This document shows positions 26,204-34,573 of a stretch of DNA of 64,000 nt, piece by piece (the stretch's first letter is position 1; each line of letters opens with the position of its first letter). The translations under genes were made by a program, and so were the position numbers. The notes under the pieces were generated by a model. That model worked only from the letters and a program-made list of their open reading frames with translations, searched no databases and was not told the origin of the DNA. The stretch is from Thermoplasmatota archaeon (GTDB lineage Archaea; Thermoplasmatota; Thermoplasmata; Thermoplasmatales; Thermoplasmataceae), in assembly GCA_023487205.1 (NCBI GenBank), contig JAMDBT010000027.1, forward strand, positions 1-64,000, written 5' to 3'.

Positions 26204-27463
26204 CTACTTTTTCCTGAGCTCCCCAAGCATCGTTCTGGCACGCGAAACGGAGATATTTCCTTCCTTTATCATCAATCGTGAAATTTCGTCTATTTCTTCG
26301 TCCCTTGCTCCAGCAGACATTGCAATATTCTTGGAGTGAAGCGTCATGTGGCCCTTCTGTATGCCTTCGGATGCAAGAGCCCTTACTGCGGCAAAATTCT
26401 GCGCCAGGCCTACTGAAGCCAGGACACATGCAAATTCCTTCGCATTGCTCACACCGAGTATCTTTCTTATCACCCTTGCCTTCGGTATGCTTGAAGTAGC
26501 CCCACCAACCGTCCCCACTGCCATAGGTATCCTGATGGAGACTGTGAGGTTGCCTTCCCCGTTGACTGCATAATGCGTCAGCGACCTGTACCCATCCCTG
26601 GACGCGAAGGAGTGAGCGCCTGCTTCGATGGCTCTCCAGTCGTTCATTGTCGCAACCAGGACAGCGTCAATACCGTTCATGATTCCCTTGTTGTGCGTTG
26701 CCGCCCTGTAAGGATCTATCACAGACATGGAGTATGCCTGCATAATTCGATTCACAACTGCTTCTCCGCCAACATCCTCTTTTCTGAAGGTTGCTTGCGC
26801 CTCCGCAATTCTGAGGTCCGAGAGATTGCTCAATATCCTTAAATTGGTGGAATGTCCGGTCTCCGCCTCGATTATCCTCGAAACGTGTTCACACATGGTA
26901 TTAACGACATTTGCCCCCATGGCATCCATTACATCCACGATGAGGTGAAGAATAACCATCGATTCATTCGGGAATTCCCTGACCTGAAGGTCTTTCGCAC
27001 CCGCTCCAGACTTTCGCAAAGTTTCGCTTCTTGTGTTAGCCTCGACCATGATTCGGTCCTTTAAGGAAAGAATCTTCTTCCTGAATTGATCAAAGTCGTC
27101 AACTCCTATTATCTGGATCTGGCCGATCATAAGGGAGTCTGTCGCTTTCGCTGAAAAACCTCCCGTGTTTCGTGCCAGCTTTGCTGCATAGGAGCACGCA
27201 GCCACTATGGAGGATTCCTCAACAGCCATTGGGATCAGGTAGTCCTTTCCGTTGATGAGGAAGTTAGTGGCAATCCCCAGGGGGATTTCAAGTGTGGTGA
27301 TCACATTCTCAATGATTGACTTGGCTTGGGAAATGGGGAGAGGAGACTCCTTTGCCATCAGGCTTGCCTCTTCTGGAGACAGGTTGCACAATGAGGCAAC
27401 GGTCTCAAGCCTCATCGCCGGGTCCATTTCCTTGAATCCTTTAATCGAAGAGCTTCCATTCAC
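26204..27463 (-). CDS. hydroxymethylglutaryl-CoA reductase, class II-like
   Basis: A 419-residue HMG-CoA reductase of the class II (degradative-type) branch, which Thermoplasmatales are known to use. Catalytic residues are visible: Glu in VEESSIVAA, Lys in THNKGIMNG, Asp in NDWRAIEAG and His in TLHSKNIAM. The reaction gives mevalonate for isoprenoid ether lipids. The start is GTG 27463, with TTATTTATG about 25 nt upstream, so a leaderless message is likely; ATG at 27427 is an alternative. Confidence 0.92.
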   Translation of the reverse strand: MNGSSSIKGFKEMDPAMRLETVASLCNLSPEEASLMAKESPLPISQAKSIIENVITTLEIPLGIATNFLINGKDYLIPMAVEESSIVAACSYAAKLARNTGGFSAKATDSLMIGQIQIIGVDDFDQFRKKILSLKDRIMVEANTRSETLRKSGAGAKDLQVREFPNESMVILHLIVDVMDAMGANVVNTMCEHVSRIIEAETGHSTNLRILSNLSDLRIAEAQATFRKEDVGGEAVVNRIMQAYSMSVIDPYRAATHNKGIMNGIDAVLVATMNDWRAIEAGAHSFASRDGYRSLTHYAVNGEGNLTVSIRIPMAVGTVGGATSSIPKARVIRKILGVSNAKEFACVLASVGLAQNFAAVRALASEGIQKGHMTLHSKNIAMSAGARDEEIDEISRLMIKEGNISVSRARTMLGELRKK

Positions 27464-27510
27464 CGGTGAGAATTGCGCCTTTGCATAAATAACCGCACAG
27501 GCTCGTCACA

Positions 27511-27519
27511 AACTTAAAT
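27511..27519 (+). promoter_or_regulatory. TATA box for pyrBI
   Basis: AACTTAAAT is centred about 29 nt before the ATG at 27545 and overlaps the more distal in-frame ATG at 27518. This places transcription start near 27542 and favours the downstream ATG as the pyrB start. Confidence 0.5.
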
Positions 27520-27544
27520 GACATCTTCAGGTATCACCATACCA

Positions 27545-28462
27545 ATGCTAAAAAACAGGAGCCTTGTTTCCATCGAGGATGTTTCCAGTGAAGACCTGGA
27601 GGAAATTTTCAGAGTTGCAGACAGTATGGACGCCTCGATCCGGTCTGGAAAAAAAATTTCCATCATGGACAATAAGATCATGGCAACCCTGTTCTACGAA
27701 GCCAGTACTCGAACGAGACTTTCCTTTGAAAGCGCCATGAACAGGCTTGGCGGATCCGTAATTACGGTGGCGGATACGTCCAGTTCCTCGGTGAGCAAAG
27801 GCGAGACCCTGGCCGATACCATTCGGATGGCTGCATCATATTCCGATCTAATCGTGATCAGGCATCCGCTGGAAGGGGCTGCCAGGCTTGCTTCCAAGTT
27901 TTCTTCACGCCCAATAATCAACGCAGGGGACGGATCCGGACAGCATCCCACTCAGACAATAATGGACCTGTACACAATAAAGAAAGAGCTCGGCAAGATA
28001 GACGGCAAGAAGATAGCCCTTGTGGGGGACCTCAGATACGGCAGGACTGTGCATTCACTGATCCTCGCCCTCGCCAGGTTCGACGTTGAGATTGTCACCG
28101 TATCACCGCCTGAACTCCGGGTGCCTGAACACTTTGTAGCCCGCCTGCCAGCAGGCAGAAAAGTGAAAGTGAAGGATAGTCTTGACGCCGTCGTTTCAGA
28201 CGCGGACGTATTCTACGTTACAAGGATACAGAAGGAAAGGTTCACTGACCAGAACGAATACAAGAGACTCATTGGGTCGTATTCTATCGACAAGGAGACT
28301 GTGAGCAAGATGAAGAAAGGATCCATAATCATGCATCCGCTTCCGCGGATTGACGAAATCAAGGCCGAGGTAGACTTTACCGAGAACGCCAAGTATTTCA
28401 AACAGGCGGCTAATGGCGTTCCTGTTAGGATGGCTCTCATATCGCTGATACTGGGTGAGTAA
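27545..28462 (+). CDS. pyrB: aspartate carbamoyltransferase, catalytic chain
   Basis: 305 residues from the preferred start. The carbamoyl-phosphate site STRTRLSFESAM is near residue 50, SVSKGET is the loop donated from the neighbouring subunit, and HPTQT and HPLPRIDEI complete the active site. It makes carbamoyl aspartate in pyrimidine synthesis. The start at 27545 (MLKNRSLVS) matches family usage and lies just downstream of the predicted transcription start; 27518 would lie within the TATA box. The regulatory chain follows after one base. Confidence 0.95.
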   Translation: MLKNRSLVSIEDVSSEDLEEIFRVADSMDASIRSGKKISIMDNKIMATLFYEASTRTRLSFESAMNRLGGSVITVADTSSSSVSKGETLADTIRMAASYSDLIVIRHPLEGAARLASKFSSRPIINAGDGSGQHPTQTIMDLYTIKKELGKIDGKKIALVGDLRYGRTVHSLILALARFDVEIVTVSPPELRVPEHFVARLPAGRKVKVKDSLDAVVSDADVFYVTRIQKERFTDQNEYKRLIGSYSIDKETVSKMKKGSIIMHPLPRIDEIKAEVDFTENAKYFKQAANGVPVRMALISLILGE

Positions 28463-28463
28463 A

Positions 28464-28925
28464 ATGGATCAGACGCTCAAGATTTCGAAGATAAAAGAAG
28501 GAACCGTTATCGATCACATACCTGCGGGAAAGGGCCTGAAAGTACTGTCCATTCTTGGGATTTCCGAGAACGGCACCAACACAGTCAGCATTGCCATGAG
28601 GGTTCAGAGCGGGCATCTCGGGCAGAAAGACGTCGTCAAGGTGGAGAACAGGTCCCTGGGCAAAGACGAACTGGACAAACTGAGCCTCCTCGCCCCTGAG
28701 GCATCGATTAGCATAATACGAAACTTTGAGATTGTGGAAAAGTTCAAACTAAGTATCCCCGACTCAGTTTCAGGTATTTTCGAGTGCCAGAACCAGAATT
28801 GCATTTCAAAAACCAGGGAACCTGTTACCCCCAGTTTCCAGGTAATTTCCAAGAAACCAATAGTCGTGAAGTGCGTTTTCTGTGAGCGGACGATAGCTGA
28901 GGGGGAAATACACAAGTTACTATGA
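28464..28925 (+). CDS. pyrI: aspartate carbamoyltransferase, regulatory chain
   Basis: A 153-residue regulatory subunit. The N-terminal allosteric domain starts with LKISKIKEGTVIDHIPAGKG, which matches the nucleotide-effector domain, and the zinc domain has C(x4)C (CQNQNC) and CVFC near the C-terminus. It binds CTP/ATP and joins catalytic trimers. The ATG lies one base after the pyrB stop; a GTG three codons upstream is possible but less likely. Confidence 0.95.
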   Translation: MDQTLKISKIKEGTVIDHIPAGKGLKVLSILGISENGTNTVSIAMRVQSGHLGQKDVVKVENRSLGKDELDKLSLLAPEASISIIRNFEIVEKFKLSIPDSVSGIFECQNQNCISKTREPVTPSFQVISKKPIVVKCVFCERTIAEGEIHKLL

Positions 28926-28993
28926 TGGTATTTCCTGCTGGAATTCCCTGGCGATGGCAAACTGAAACGTTACGAAGGCAATCTGCTTCCTGT

Positions 28994-29260
28994 GACCTCC
29001 TCCCACGACTAAAGCCGCGGGCTTCCTGCTTCAGCGACTGCTGGCGGAGTCTCCACAGGCGTGAATTCCCCTCGGTCCGAAGGTACTCTGTCCTCCATGC
29101 TAAGCCACCTGACTTTACGGATGCAGGCACGCATGGAGCAATATGCGATCCGACCTCTTTCACTTCTGTCTGCCAGCGGACAGAAATTACATCCAATAAC
29201 GACTTAAAACGGTTCGCTTTCATCCCACCCATAAATGGTGTGGGATTTCCCGCTCGGAAA
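28994..29260 (-). pseudogene. tnpB 3' relic with right-end hairpin
   Basis: On the minus strand a frame ending at TAG 29011-29009 reads GEFTPVETPPAVAEAGSPRL, the TnpB tail. The right-end hairpin (CCCACGAC with a partly decayed GCCGCGGG arm) is at 29002-29022. A second hairpin-like segment, CCCACCC...GGTGTGGGA at 29225-29247, resembles another type of IS605 right end, so two elements may have been nested. The 28926-29353 interval holds no other gene. Confidence 0.75.
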
Positions 29261-29353
29261 TGTTAAGGTTGAAATTCAGAACAGTGTGAGCAGAAAGTTC
29301 AGATAATGGTTCGAAGACCGGAAGAATATAAATAAAGGAGGGAGTCTGGAAGA

Positions 29354-30145
29354 TTACTCTCCCAGGAATCCAGACCGCATTATCCCGGCCCTTTCTGACA
29401 AACCAAGACTGACCACATGAAGTTTTCTGGAGATTATCTGGTTCACTCTCTCGAATTCGGCCATGGAGTCGGCCGAGTCGAACGTCTTGGTCTGCATCAT
29501 TTCTTCATTGTCATAGACCTTGGGGTCTCCGCACTTTCTCCTTAGCTCGGACAGACCCGCATAGGCGGACTTGCGTCTCTCCGCCTCAGTCTTCGAAGGA
29601 ACAATGACGATGTTGACGTGTGCTATTCTCTTCTCCTTCAGCATCTCGGAGAAAGCTATGTGCATTTTCTGGGCGAATTCACCGCCGAATCCGCTCACAA
29701 GAATGAACGACATAGACCTGGGTATCTCGTTGAATACTGCCCTTGCAAGCAAGTCCGGTGAACTGTTGAACTGTTCCCGGTTCACAAGGATCTCGTTTAT
29801 ACTGAATGGAGTCGGGTTTCCCTTCTTGTAGTGCGTGTCGCCTGCATCCTTGCCCTTATTCGCAAGTTCCACTTTGTAGAACTTGGTTCCTGAAGTTGTT
29901 TTTCCTGTCTTTCGAGACCCCGATGCCCTGCTTGCGGAATCGGCCGGTCCAATTTTTATGGCGTGGAAATTCGTATTCCCGGCCTCAAAGGGAGTCACAT
30001 TGCGCAAGACCCTGCTTCCAGCATTCCCGAAAGCAATCACCGTATTGCCAAACCGTTCCTCAAAGTAATCGAAAACGATCGCCTTGAGGTTATCCACTAT
30101 TTCCTCTCCCGTTGCTATCCTATCCAATCCTTTCAACACTTTCAT
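29354..30145 (-). CDS. divergent FtsZ/tubulin-like protein lacking GTPase signature and C-terminal domain
   Basis: 263 residues. Segments line up in order with the GTPase domain of FtsZ: VIAFGNAGSRVL at the place of the first glycine loop (T1); FILVSGFGGEFAQKMHIAF at the T4 loop; HVNIVIVPSKTEAERRKSA, then AGLSELRRK, at the T5 region; and a helix AEFERVNQIISRKL before the end. The GGGTGTG signature is replaced by GFGGEFAQ, the catalytic T7 loop is not evident, and the C-terminal domain is absent. It overlaps the upstream RHH gene by ATGA and has a GGAGGGA ribosome-binding site. The fold call is by eye and moderate in certainty. Confidence 0.5.
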   Translation of the reverse strand: MKVLKGLDRIATGEEIVDNLKAIVFDYFEERFGNTVIAFGNAGSRVLRNVTPFEAGNTNFHAIKIGPADSASRASGSRKTGKTTSGTKFYKVELANKGKDAGDTHYKKGNPTPFSINEILVNREQFNSSPDLLARAVFNEIPRSMSFILVSGFGGEFAQKMHIAFSEMLKEKRIAHVNIVIVPSKTEAERRKSAYAGLSELRRKCGDPKVYDNEEMMQTKTFDSADSMAEFERVNQIISRKLHVVSLGLSERAGIMRSGFLGE

Positions 30146-30579
30146 TCCCTCCTTCCAATTACCCTCTGGTTTCCTGGTGATCTTGACCTGTAGGGCCTGA
30201 CATTCCGGTCAAAATCTGAGAAGATGTCCTCTTCAGCCTTTTTGTTGTCAGATCTCTCCTGTATTAGATCGAGAAGCAGCCTCCTCTTTTCCGCCTCCCT
30301 GATTAGAGTGTTAACCGCGTCCATGTGGTCGACAAACAATCCCCTCTCAACGGCTTTTGTGATTGTGTCTTCCATTGAAGGGCTTAGTTTTACGTTATCT
30401 GCGGTTAGTGTGGTGGAAAGCTTGTCACTGTTCTCTATGAAGTCAAAGACCACTTTCCTGATGAACTCAGAACGACTGCCAAACTGGGGCTGTCGCTCCA
30501 GGAACTCATCGATGTACAGCAGGTCATCCTCAGCTATTCTGATCGTTAGTTTTTCTTCCACTTTGAAAGACCCCATCAT
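30142..30579 (-). CDS. ribbon-helix-helix regulator (CdrS-like context)
   Basis: 145 residues. Residues 7-50 (KLTIRIAEDDLLYIDEFL, then GSRSEFIRKVVFDFIEN) are a clear ribbon-helix-helix DNA-binding domain. A second helical segment (about 62-100) may be effector or dimer domain, and the tail is basic. GGTTATATACC lies about 20 nt upstream, so it is probably leaderless. It is the first gene of an operon with an FtsZ-like gene; in haloarchaea an RHH protein, CdrS, is co-transcribed with ftsZ2 and controls cell division genes. A similar role here is inference. Confidence 0.75.
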   Translation of the reverse strand: MMGSFKVEEKLTIRIAEDDLLYIDEFLERQPQFGSRSEFIRKVVFDFIENSDKLSTTLTADNVKLSPSMEDTITKAVERGLFVDHMDAVNTLIREAEKRRLLLDLIQERSDNKKAEEDIFSDFDRNVRPYRSRSPGNQRVIGRRE

Positions 30580-30834
30580 GAATTATCATAGAGGTATATA
30601 ACCATTTCGTAACTGTCCATACGATGTCAGTACACAGATGCCAGTATATTGATATAGCAATGTTTTGCTGCAAACGCGCTCAGTGAAAGAATATGGAGGT
30701 CACATACTAATGTTTTATGTCATATTTCCTGACGTGTAGGTCGTGAGTCATGTCAACAGTTAGAACAGCGAATAGACCCCATGAATCAGTTCTCTTCCAC
30801 TGACTGTTTATTAAGTTCCCGGAGATTTCGAGGC

Positions 30835-31455
30835 ATGGGAGATTACGATTACCAGTCGTTACTGAAAAAGGCCGAGGGAACTTTTTCAAAATCGGACAAA
30901 CGTGAAAGCAGGCTCAAGGTCCCGAATCCGGAGGTAATTTATGAGGGAAAGACCACTATTCTCAGGAACTTCGGCGAGATGGTGGAAGTAATCAACCGGG
31001 ATGAGAGGCACATTACAAAGTACCTCATGAAGGAGCTGGGAATAGGCGTTTCAGTACGTAACGATCAACTGGTGATCAACAGGAAGGTTTCCGATTCCCT
31101 GATTGCCGATAAAGTACGTCAATACATGGACACCTTTGTGATCTGTTACGTCTGTTCTGCGCCTGACACTGAAATACGCAGAGTTGGCAGGACAGACGTT
31201 ATGTTCTGCAAAGCTTGCGGCGCTCAGAACCCCATCCGGGGATCCAGGGAAAACCGGGTGGAGGAGGTTACCGTCGAAGAGGGCAAGACCTACCAGGTCA
31301 CGGTTACCGAGGTCGGCAAGTCCGGAGAGGGAAAAGCTAATCTCCACGGCGTCAGCATTATAGTTCCCGGCGGGCACAAGGGCCAGGAAGTCAGGGTGCT
31401 CATCAAGAGGCTCAGGAACGGCGTCGCCATAGGCGAAATACAGCGAACAAAGTAA
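30835..31455 (+). CDS. translation initiation factor aIF2 beta with C-terminal TRAM domain
   Basis: 206 residues. The N-terminal helix and alpha/beta core (ILRNFGEMVEVINRDERH) and the C4 zinc ribbon (CYVCSAPDTEIRR...FCKACGAQNP) are those of aIF2-beta, part of the ternary complex carrying initiator tRNA. From about residue 150 a TRAM domain (KTYQVTVTEVGKSGEGKANL) is fused; this RNA-binding addition is known in some archaeal lineages. TTTATTAAG about 25 nt before ATG 30835 favours this start over an in-frame ATG at 30781. A PIN gene follows after 6 nt. Confidence 0.93.
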   Translation: MGDYDYQSLLKKAEGTFSKSDKRESRLKVPNPEVIYEGKTTILRNFGEMVEVINRDERHITKYLMKELGIGVSVRNDQLVINRKVSDSLIADKVRQYMDTFVICYVCSAPDTEIRRVGRTDVMFCKACGAQNPIRGSRENRVEEVTVEEGKTYQVTVTEVGKSGEGKANLHGVSIIVPGGHKGQEVRVLIKRLRNGVAIGEIQRTK

Positions 31456-31461
31456 ACTCGG

Positions 31462-31854
31462 ATGAGCCAAACCACACTTGTTCTTGACACGAATTCCCTG
31501 ATATATGCAATGAAGCAGAGAATCGACCTGAAGAATTCCGAGATTGGAAAACTGGGGAGTGTCATGATTGTGGTTCCAAGCAGCGTGATCGAGGAACTCA
31601 GAACCCTGGCTGGACATTCAACATATGCGAAGGCTGCATATTCGTACGCGTCAGGCCTACCAGTAATAAAGGTGGATTCAAGGAGGGACGACGGAGTAAT
31701 CGAAGCTGCTTCCCGGACTCAGGGTTACGTGCTTACAAACGACAGGGAGCTCTCCAGGAGATGTATGGACAAGAATTTCGGCGTTGTGCACATAAGGGGA
31801 GGAAAAATCCTGGAAGTTAAGAATTATCGAGCAGCGAATTCCGGCAGCATATGA
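31462..31854 (+). CDS. PIN-domain nuclease, Fcf1/VapC9-like
   Basis: A 130-residue PIN domain. Acidic active-site residues occur in LVLDTNSLIYA near the start, in VIEEL, and in LTNDRELSRR near residue 95. The short form and the SSVIEELR segment resemble archaeal Fcf1/Utp24-type PIN proteins, which are tied to rRNA processing, more than toxin VapC, and no antitoxin gene is adjacent. It lies between aIF2-beta and ribK in what looks like an operon of translation and processing genes. Confidence 0.8.
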   Translation: MSQTTLVLDTNSLIYAMKQRIDLKNSEIGKLGSVMIVVPSSVIEELRTLAGHSTYAKAAYSYASGLPVIKVDSRRDDGVIEAASRTQGYVLTNDRELSRRCMDKNFGVVHIRGGKILEVKNYRAANSGSI

Positions 31855-31914
31855 GAATATGGAGCATCCAGAGCAGTCCGTACATCTTAAATTCGTCAGC
31901 ACGATGGGTAGAGA

Positions 31915-32592
31915 ATGGTTGCTGCTCCTTTTAGCATCCTGCATTATTCCGCGCTGAAGGAAATCAAGAGGCTTACCCTGGGCCGAAAAGAGGACCAGGT
32001 GACCACGCTGGCCCTTGGTAGAATACTTTCAACGAGCCAGCAGACGGCATCAAGGGTGGTTATCGACCTGACCCGGCAAGGCTATGTGGAGCGGGGGCTT
32101 ATGAATCGGAAACAGACGCTGAAACTGACGCAGAAGGGAAATGATGCGCTAATGAGGGAATATAATGACCTCGCCTCGCTTCTTGAGCAGAAGCGGACTC
32201 TGAAGATCACTGGCACAGTCGAGGGCGGTCTGGGGGAAGGCAAATACTATGTCAGCCGCAAGAACTATATTATTCAGTTTAACGAGAAGCTCGGATATGT
32301 CCCTTACCTCGGCACGCTCAATTTGAGGATCCAGCCCACCGAAGTGCCGCTGCTTGAAAGAATGAAAAGTGTTCCCGGAATAAGGATAGACGGATTCACA
32401 ACTGAAGACAGGACTTTCGGGGCCGCGAAGGCGTTCAGGGCCAAAGCCGGAGATATTGACTGTGCCGTTCTCATGCCGGAAAGGACGGTACACTCTGACA
32501 TTATCGAATTGATCTCCAAGGAATACCTCAGGGAGCGTCTGAACCTCGCAAACGGGAATACCCTGTCTGTGGATGTATTCCTCGATTCCTGA
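31915..32592 (+). CDS. ribK: CTP-dependent riboflavin kinase with N-terminal winged helix
   Basis: 225 residues. Residues 1-90 form a winged helix-turn-helix of MarR type (TSQQTASRVVIDLTRQGYVE). Residues 95-225 are the archaeal DUF120 riboflavin kinase barrel (GTVEGGLGEGKYYVS, LGYVPYLGTLNLR). It makes FMN using CTP in place of ATP. The fused regulator arrangement is known for Thermoplasma and other archaea. CTTAAATTC about 27 nt upstream supports the ATG at 31915 as a leaderless start. The DNA-binding half could make the protein self-regulating. Confidence 0.92.
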   Translation: MVAAPFSILHYSALKEIKRLTLGRKEDQVTTLALGRILSTSQQTASRVVIDLTRQGYVERGLMNRKQTLKLTQKGNDALMREYNDLASLLEQKRTLKITGTVEGGLGEGKYYVSRKNYIIQFNEKLGYVPYLGTLNLRIQPTEVPLLERMKSVPGIRIDGFTTEDRTFGAAKAFRAKAGDIDCAVLMPERTVHSDIIELISKEYLRERLNLANGNTLSVDVFLDS

Positions 32593-32597
32593 TATTC

Positions 32598-32879
32598 CTA
32601 AAGCCTTACGTCAATCTTTCCTTCTCTGGTTTCCCTGATGACGTTTTGAAAACGCTTCTCGACTTCTTCTTCCTTGAGACCGCATTCAAGGAGTTCCAGA
32701 TAAGCTTCGTAATTTTCGTTGTCTTCCTGCAATGGTCCTGAGTAAACAGCCACCGACCCGCACGCCTTTTCTCCATCAAAATTCAATCTGTAGTTAAGGA
32801 CACAGGTTATGTCCTGTCCCTGAATTTTCTCTGTCTTCCTGATCAGGTCCGTCAAGACTGCTTCACTTGCTGCCTTCAA
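32598..32879 (-). CDS. hypothetical protein of 93 residues
   Basis: A small soluble acidic protein with an N-terminal helix, a beta segment (ITCVLNYRLNFDGEK) and a charged C-terminal helix. No family is recognised. The start overlaps the end of the upstream heme-oxygenase-fold gene by 17 nt, so the two are translated together and may act together. Confidence 0.65.
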   Translation of the reverse strand: MKAASEAVLTDLIRKTEKIQGQDITCVLNYRLNFDGEKACGSVAVYSGPLQEDNENYEAYLELLECGLKEEEVEKRFQNVIRETREGKIDVRL

Positions 32880-33765
32880 ACTGTTTTGCCCGGGTCAGCC
32901 TGGCCTGAAGGTGCCTGTCAAATGCATCCAACGATCTCAGGAAAGTGGACTGTACGTCCTCTGTCATGTCTAATTCCTTTGCATACTTGGAAATAAGCGT
33001 CAGAGACTCCTGGGATGTGTCGTTGGCAGGATTCACTACAAAATTCAGGAATACCTTGACCTGGTCAGGGACCCACTCATTATCCAGGACCCCCTTGTTG
33101 TAAAGGTCGAATTTGGCTCCCCGGTCCCTCATTGCCTTACTGTTCAGCATGTCCAAGGCGTTAACAGCTGCCATAATCTCAAGCCAGTGGTCAGTCTCCG
33201 AAATCTGGTTCCACAACTTGATTGAATGAATCGTCGGCGGAAGCGCAACACCGTTAACTATTACGTCTTTAGAAACACCCAGGCTCTCGCTCATCCTTAT
33301 CAGTAGGGTCATCTGTGAGGAATTGGAACCGTCAGGGTTGATCAGCTCAGGCATTATCACCTTCCCCTCAAATCTCTGTATTTCAATCTTGTCGGTCTTG
33401 GCTATTACATACGAGCAACTCTTAATCTTCTGCTTGAGGAAGAAATAATACTCAGCAGCAAACCCCAGAAATAGGGATTTCTTCGGCCTCTGCATTGCAT
33501 CAATGAACGGATGGGGCTTGTCACCAAGGAATCTGTCAATAAATTTCTTTTCCATCCAGGTCTTGACATCCCCGTCTGGTATGCTGAAAAACGCAGCCAG
33601 GTTCTTGGAGAAGCCCGCACCATTATAATTGTCCATAGGAACGTATTCTCTAAGCCAACCAACATGGAATGCATCGTTCCTGTCGTTCAACATTTGAAAA
33701 TGCTTTGCCAGCGAGTCAATATCGTGCTTCTTGAAAGTCTCTGCGCAAACCGGACACTTAGCCAT
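32863..33765 (-). CDS. heme-oxygenase-fold (TenA/PqqC-like) protein with N-terminal zinc finger
   Basis: 300 residues. It opens with a zinc-finger-like segment (KCPVCAETFKKHDIDSLAKHF; Cys4, Cys7 and His residues). The remainder is helical, with a pattern resembling TenA/PqqC/iron-oxidase-like proteins (for example LWNQISETDHWLEIMAAVNALD). The reaction is unknown. The neighbouring divergent gene is a second member of this fold. The combination of a zinc finger with such a domain is unusual in my experience. Family assignment is by pattern only. Confidence 0.5.
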   Translation of the reverse strand: MAKCPVCAETFKKHDIDSLAKHFQMLNDRNDAFHVGWLREYVPMDNYNGAGFSKNLAAFFSIPDGDVKTWMEKKFIDRFLGDKPHPFIDAMQRPKKSLFLGFAAEYYFFLKQKIKSCSYVIAKTDKIEIQRFEGKVIMPELINPDGSNSSQMTLLIRMSESLGVSKDVIVNGVALPPTIHSIKLWNQISETDHWLEIMAAVNALDMLNSKAMRDRGAKFDLYNKGVLDNEWVPDQVKVFLNFVVNPANDTSQESLTLISKYAKELDMTEDVQSTFLRSLDAFDRHLQARLTRAKQFEGSK

Positions 33766-33918
33766 CTGTAATTCCTCGTCTCAAATTGTTAGTGAATGCA
33801 ACCGTGGGCATAAACATACGCTGCAAAAGAATATCCCTCATGGTCTATGAAAATACCTTCAAAGAATTTAAATATTCATTCCATGGGAGAGACAAGATCA
33901 GTGCAAAAGTGTTAATCG

Positions 33919-34572
33919 ATGCCCGATTCTATCGAAATTATGGCATTAATTCGAAGGAGCGATCTATGGAATTCAGTCAGCGACATATGGTCTAGAATCT
34001 TGTCGTGCAGATTTATGGTGTCGCTTTCAAGTGGCACTCTCAAGGAATCGCAATTCATCCGGTATTTGCGACAGGACTACCTGTACCTTGCAGATTTTCG
34101 GAAAGCCTTAGTGAACGTTGGCTTCAGGTCCGGGAAAGATCAGGTGTTTGACCTCTTTGTCCGCCATGCTGCAAACTCTATAGAGGTGGAGAGAGAAATG
34201 CAAATGAAATTTCTTGGATCGGGGGTTCCAGCATTGTCAGATAAATCCCCCCTGAACATGGAATATTGCCAGTTCATAATGTACCACTCCTCTGTTGGAA
34301 CATATCCCAACGCTCTTGCTTCTGTTCTTGCGTGCTACTGGATCTACCTGGAGGTGGGAAAAGTCCTTCAGAATCGTGTTCGCCCCGATGATCTTTATCA
34401 TTCGTGGGTATCAACGTATTCTCCAGGTTCCGCCTATGAAGATTCGGTGGAGGAAGTTCTTGAACTCTGCGAATCATTGGAATTAGGGGACCCGGAATAC
34501 AGAGAATTTGTCAAAATATTCCGTCAGGGTTGTGAACTTGAATTAAGGTTCTGGGAATCGGCGATGGATTAG
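33919..34572 (+). CDS. tenA: TenA-family protein (thiaminase II-like)
   Basis: A 217-residue helical protein of TenA type. LKESQFIRYLRQDYLYLADF near residue 40 carries the conserved Asp/Tyr positions and YPNALASVLACYWIYLEVGK near residue 130 carries the family's Glu motif. TenA proteins salvage thiamin by hydrolysing aminopyrimidine derivatives, but other substrates are known. TTTAAATATTC at about 33866-33876 is the probable TATA box, giving a leader of about 20 nt. Confidence 0.82.
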   Translation: MPDSIEIMALIRRSDLWNSVSDIWSRILSCRFMVSLSSGTLKESQFIRYLRQDYLYLADFRKALVNVGFRSGKDQVFDLFVRHAANSIEVEREMQMKFLGSGVPALSDKSPLNMEYCQFIMYHSSVGTYPNALASVLACYWIYLEVGKVLQNRVRPDDLYHSWVSTYSPGSAYEDSVEEVLELCESLELGDPEYREFVKIFRQGCELELRFWESAMD

Positions 34573-34573
34573 G

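Noticed and set aside
30781-30834. Upstream ATG for aIF2-beta
   Set aside because: It lies before the TATA-like TTTATTAAG that is correctly spaced for ATG 30835, and the extra residues do not match the family.
31462-31854. PIN protein as a VapC toxin
   Set aside because: No small antitoxin gene is adjacent and the gene sits in an operon-like row of translation and cofactor genes; an Fcf1-like role fits better.
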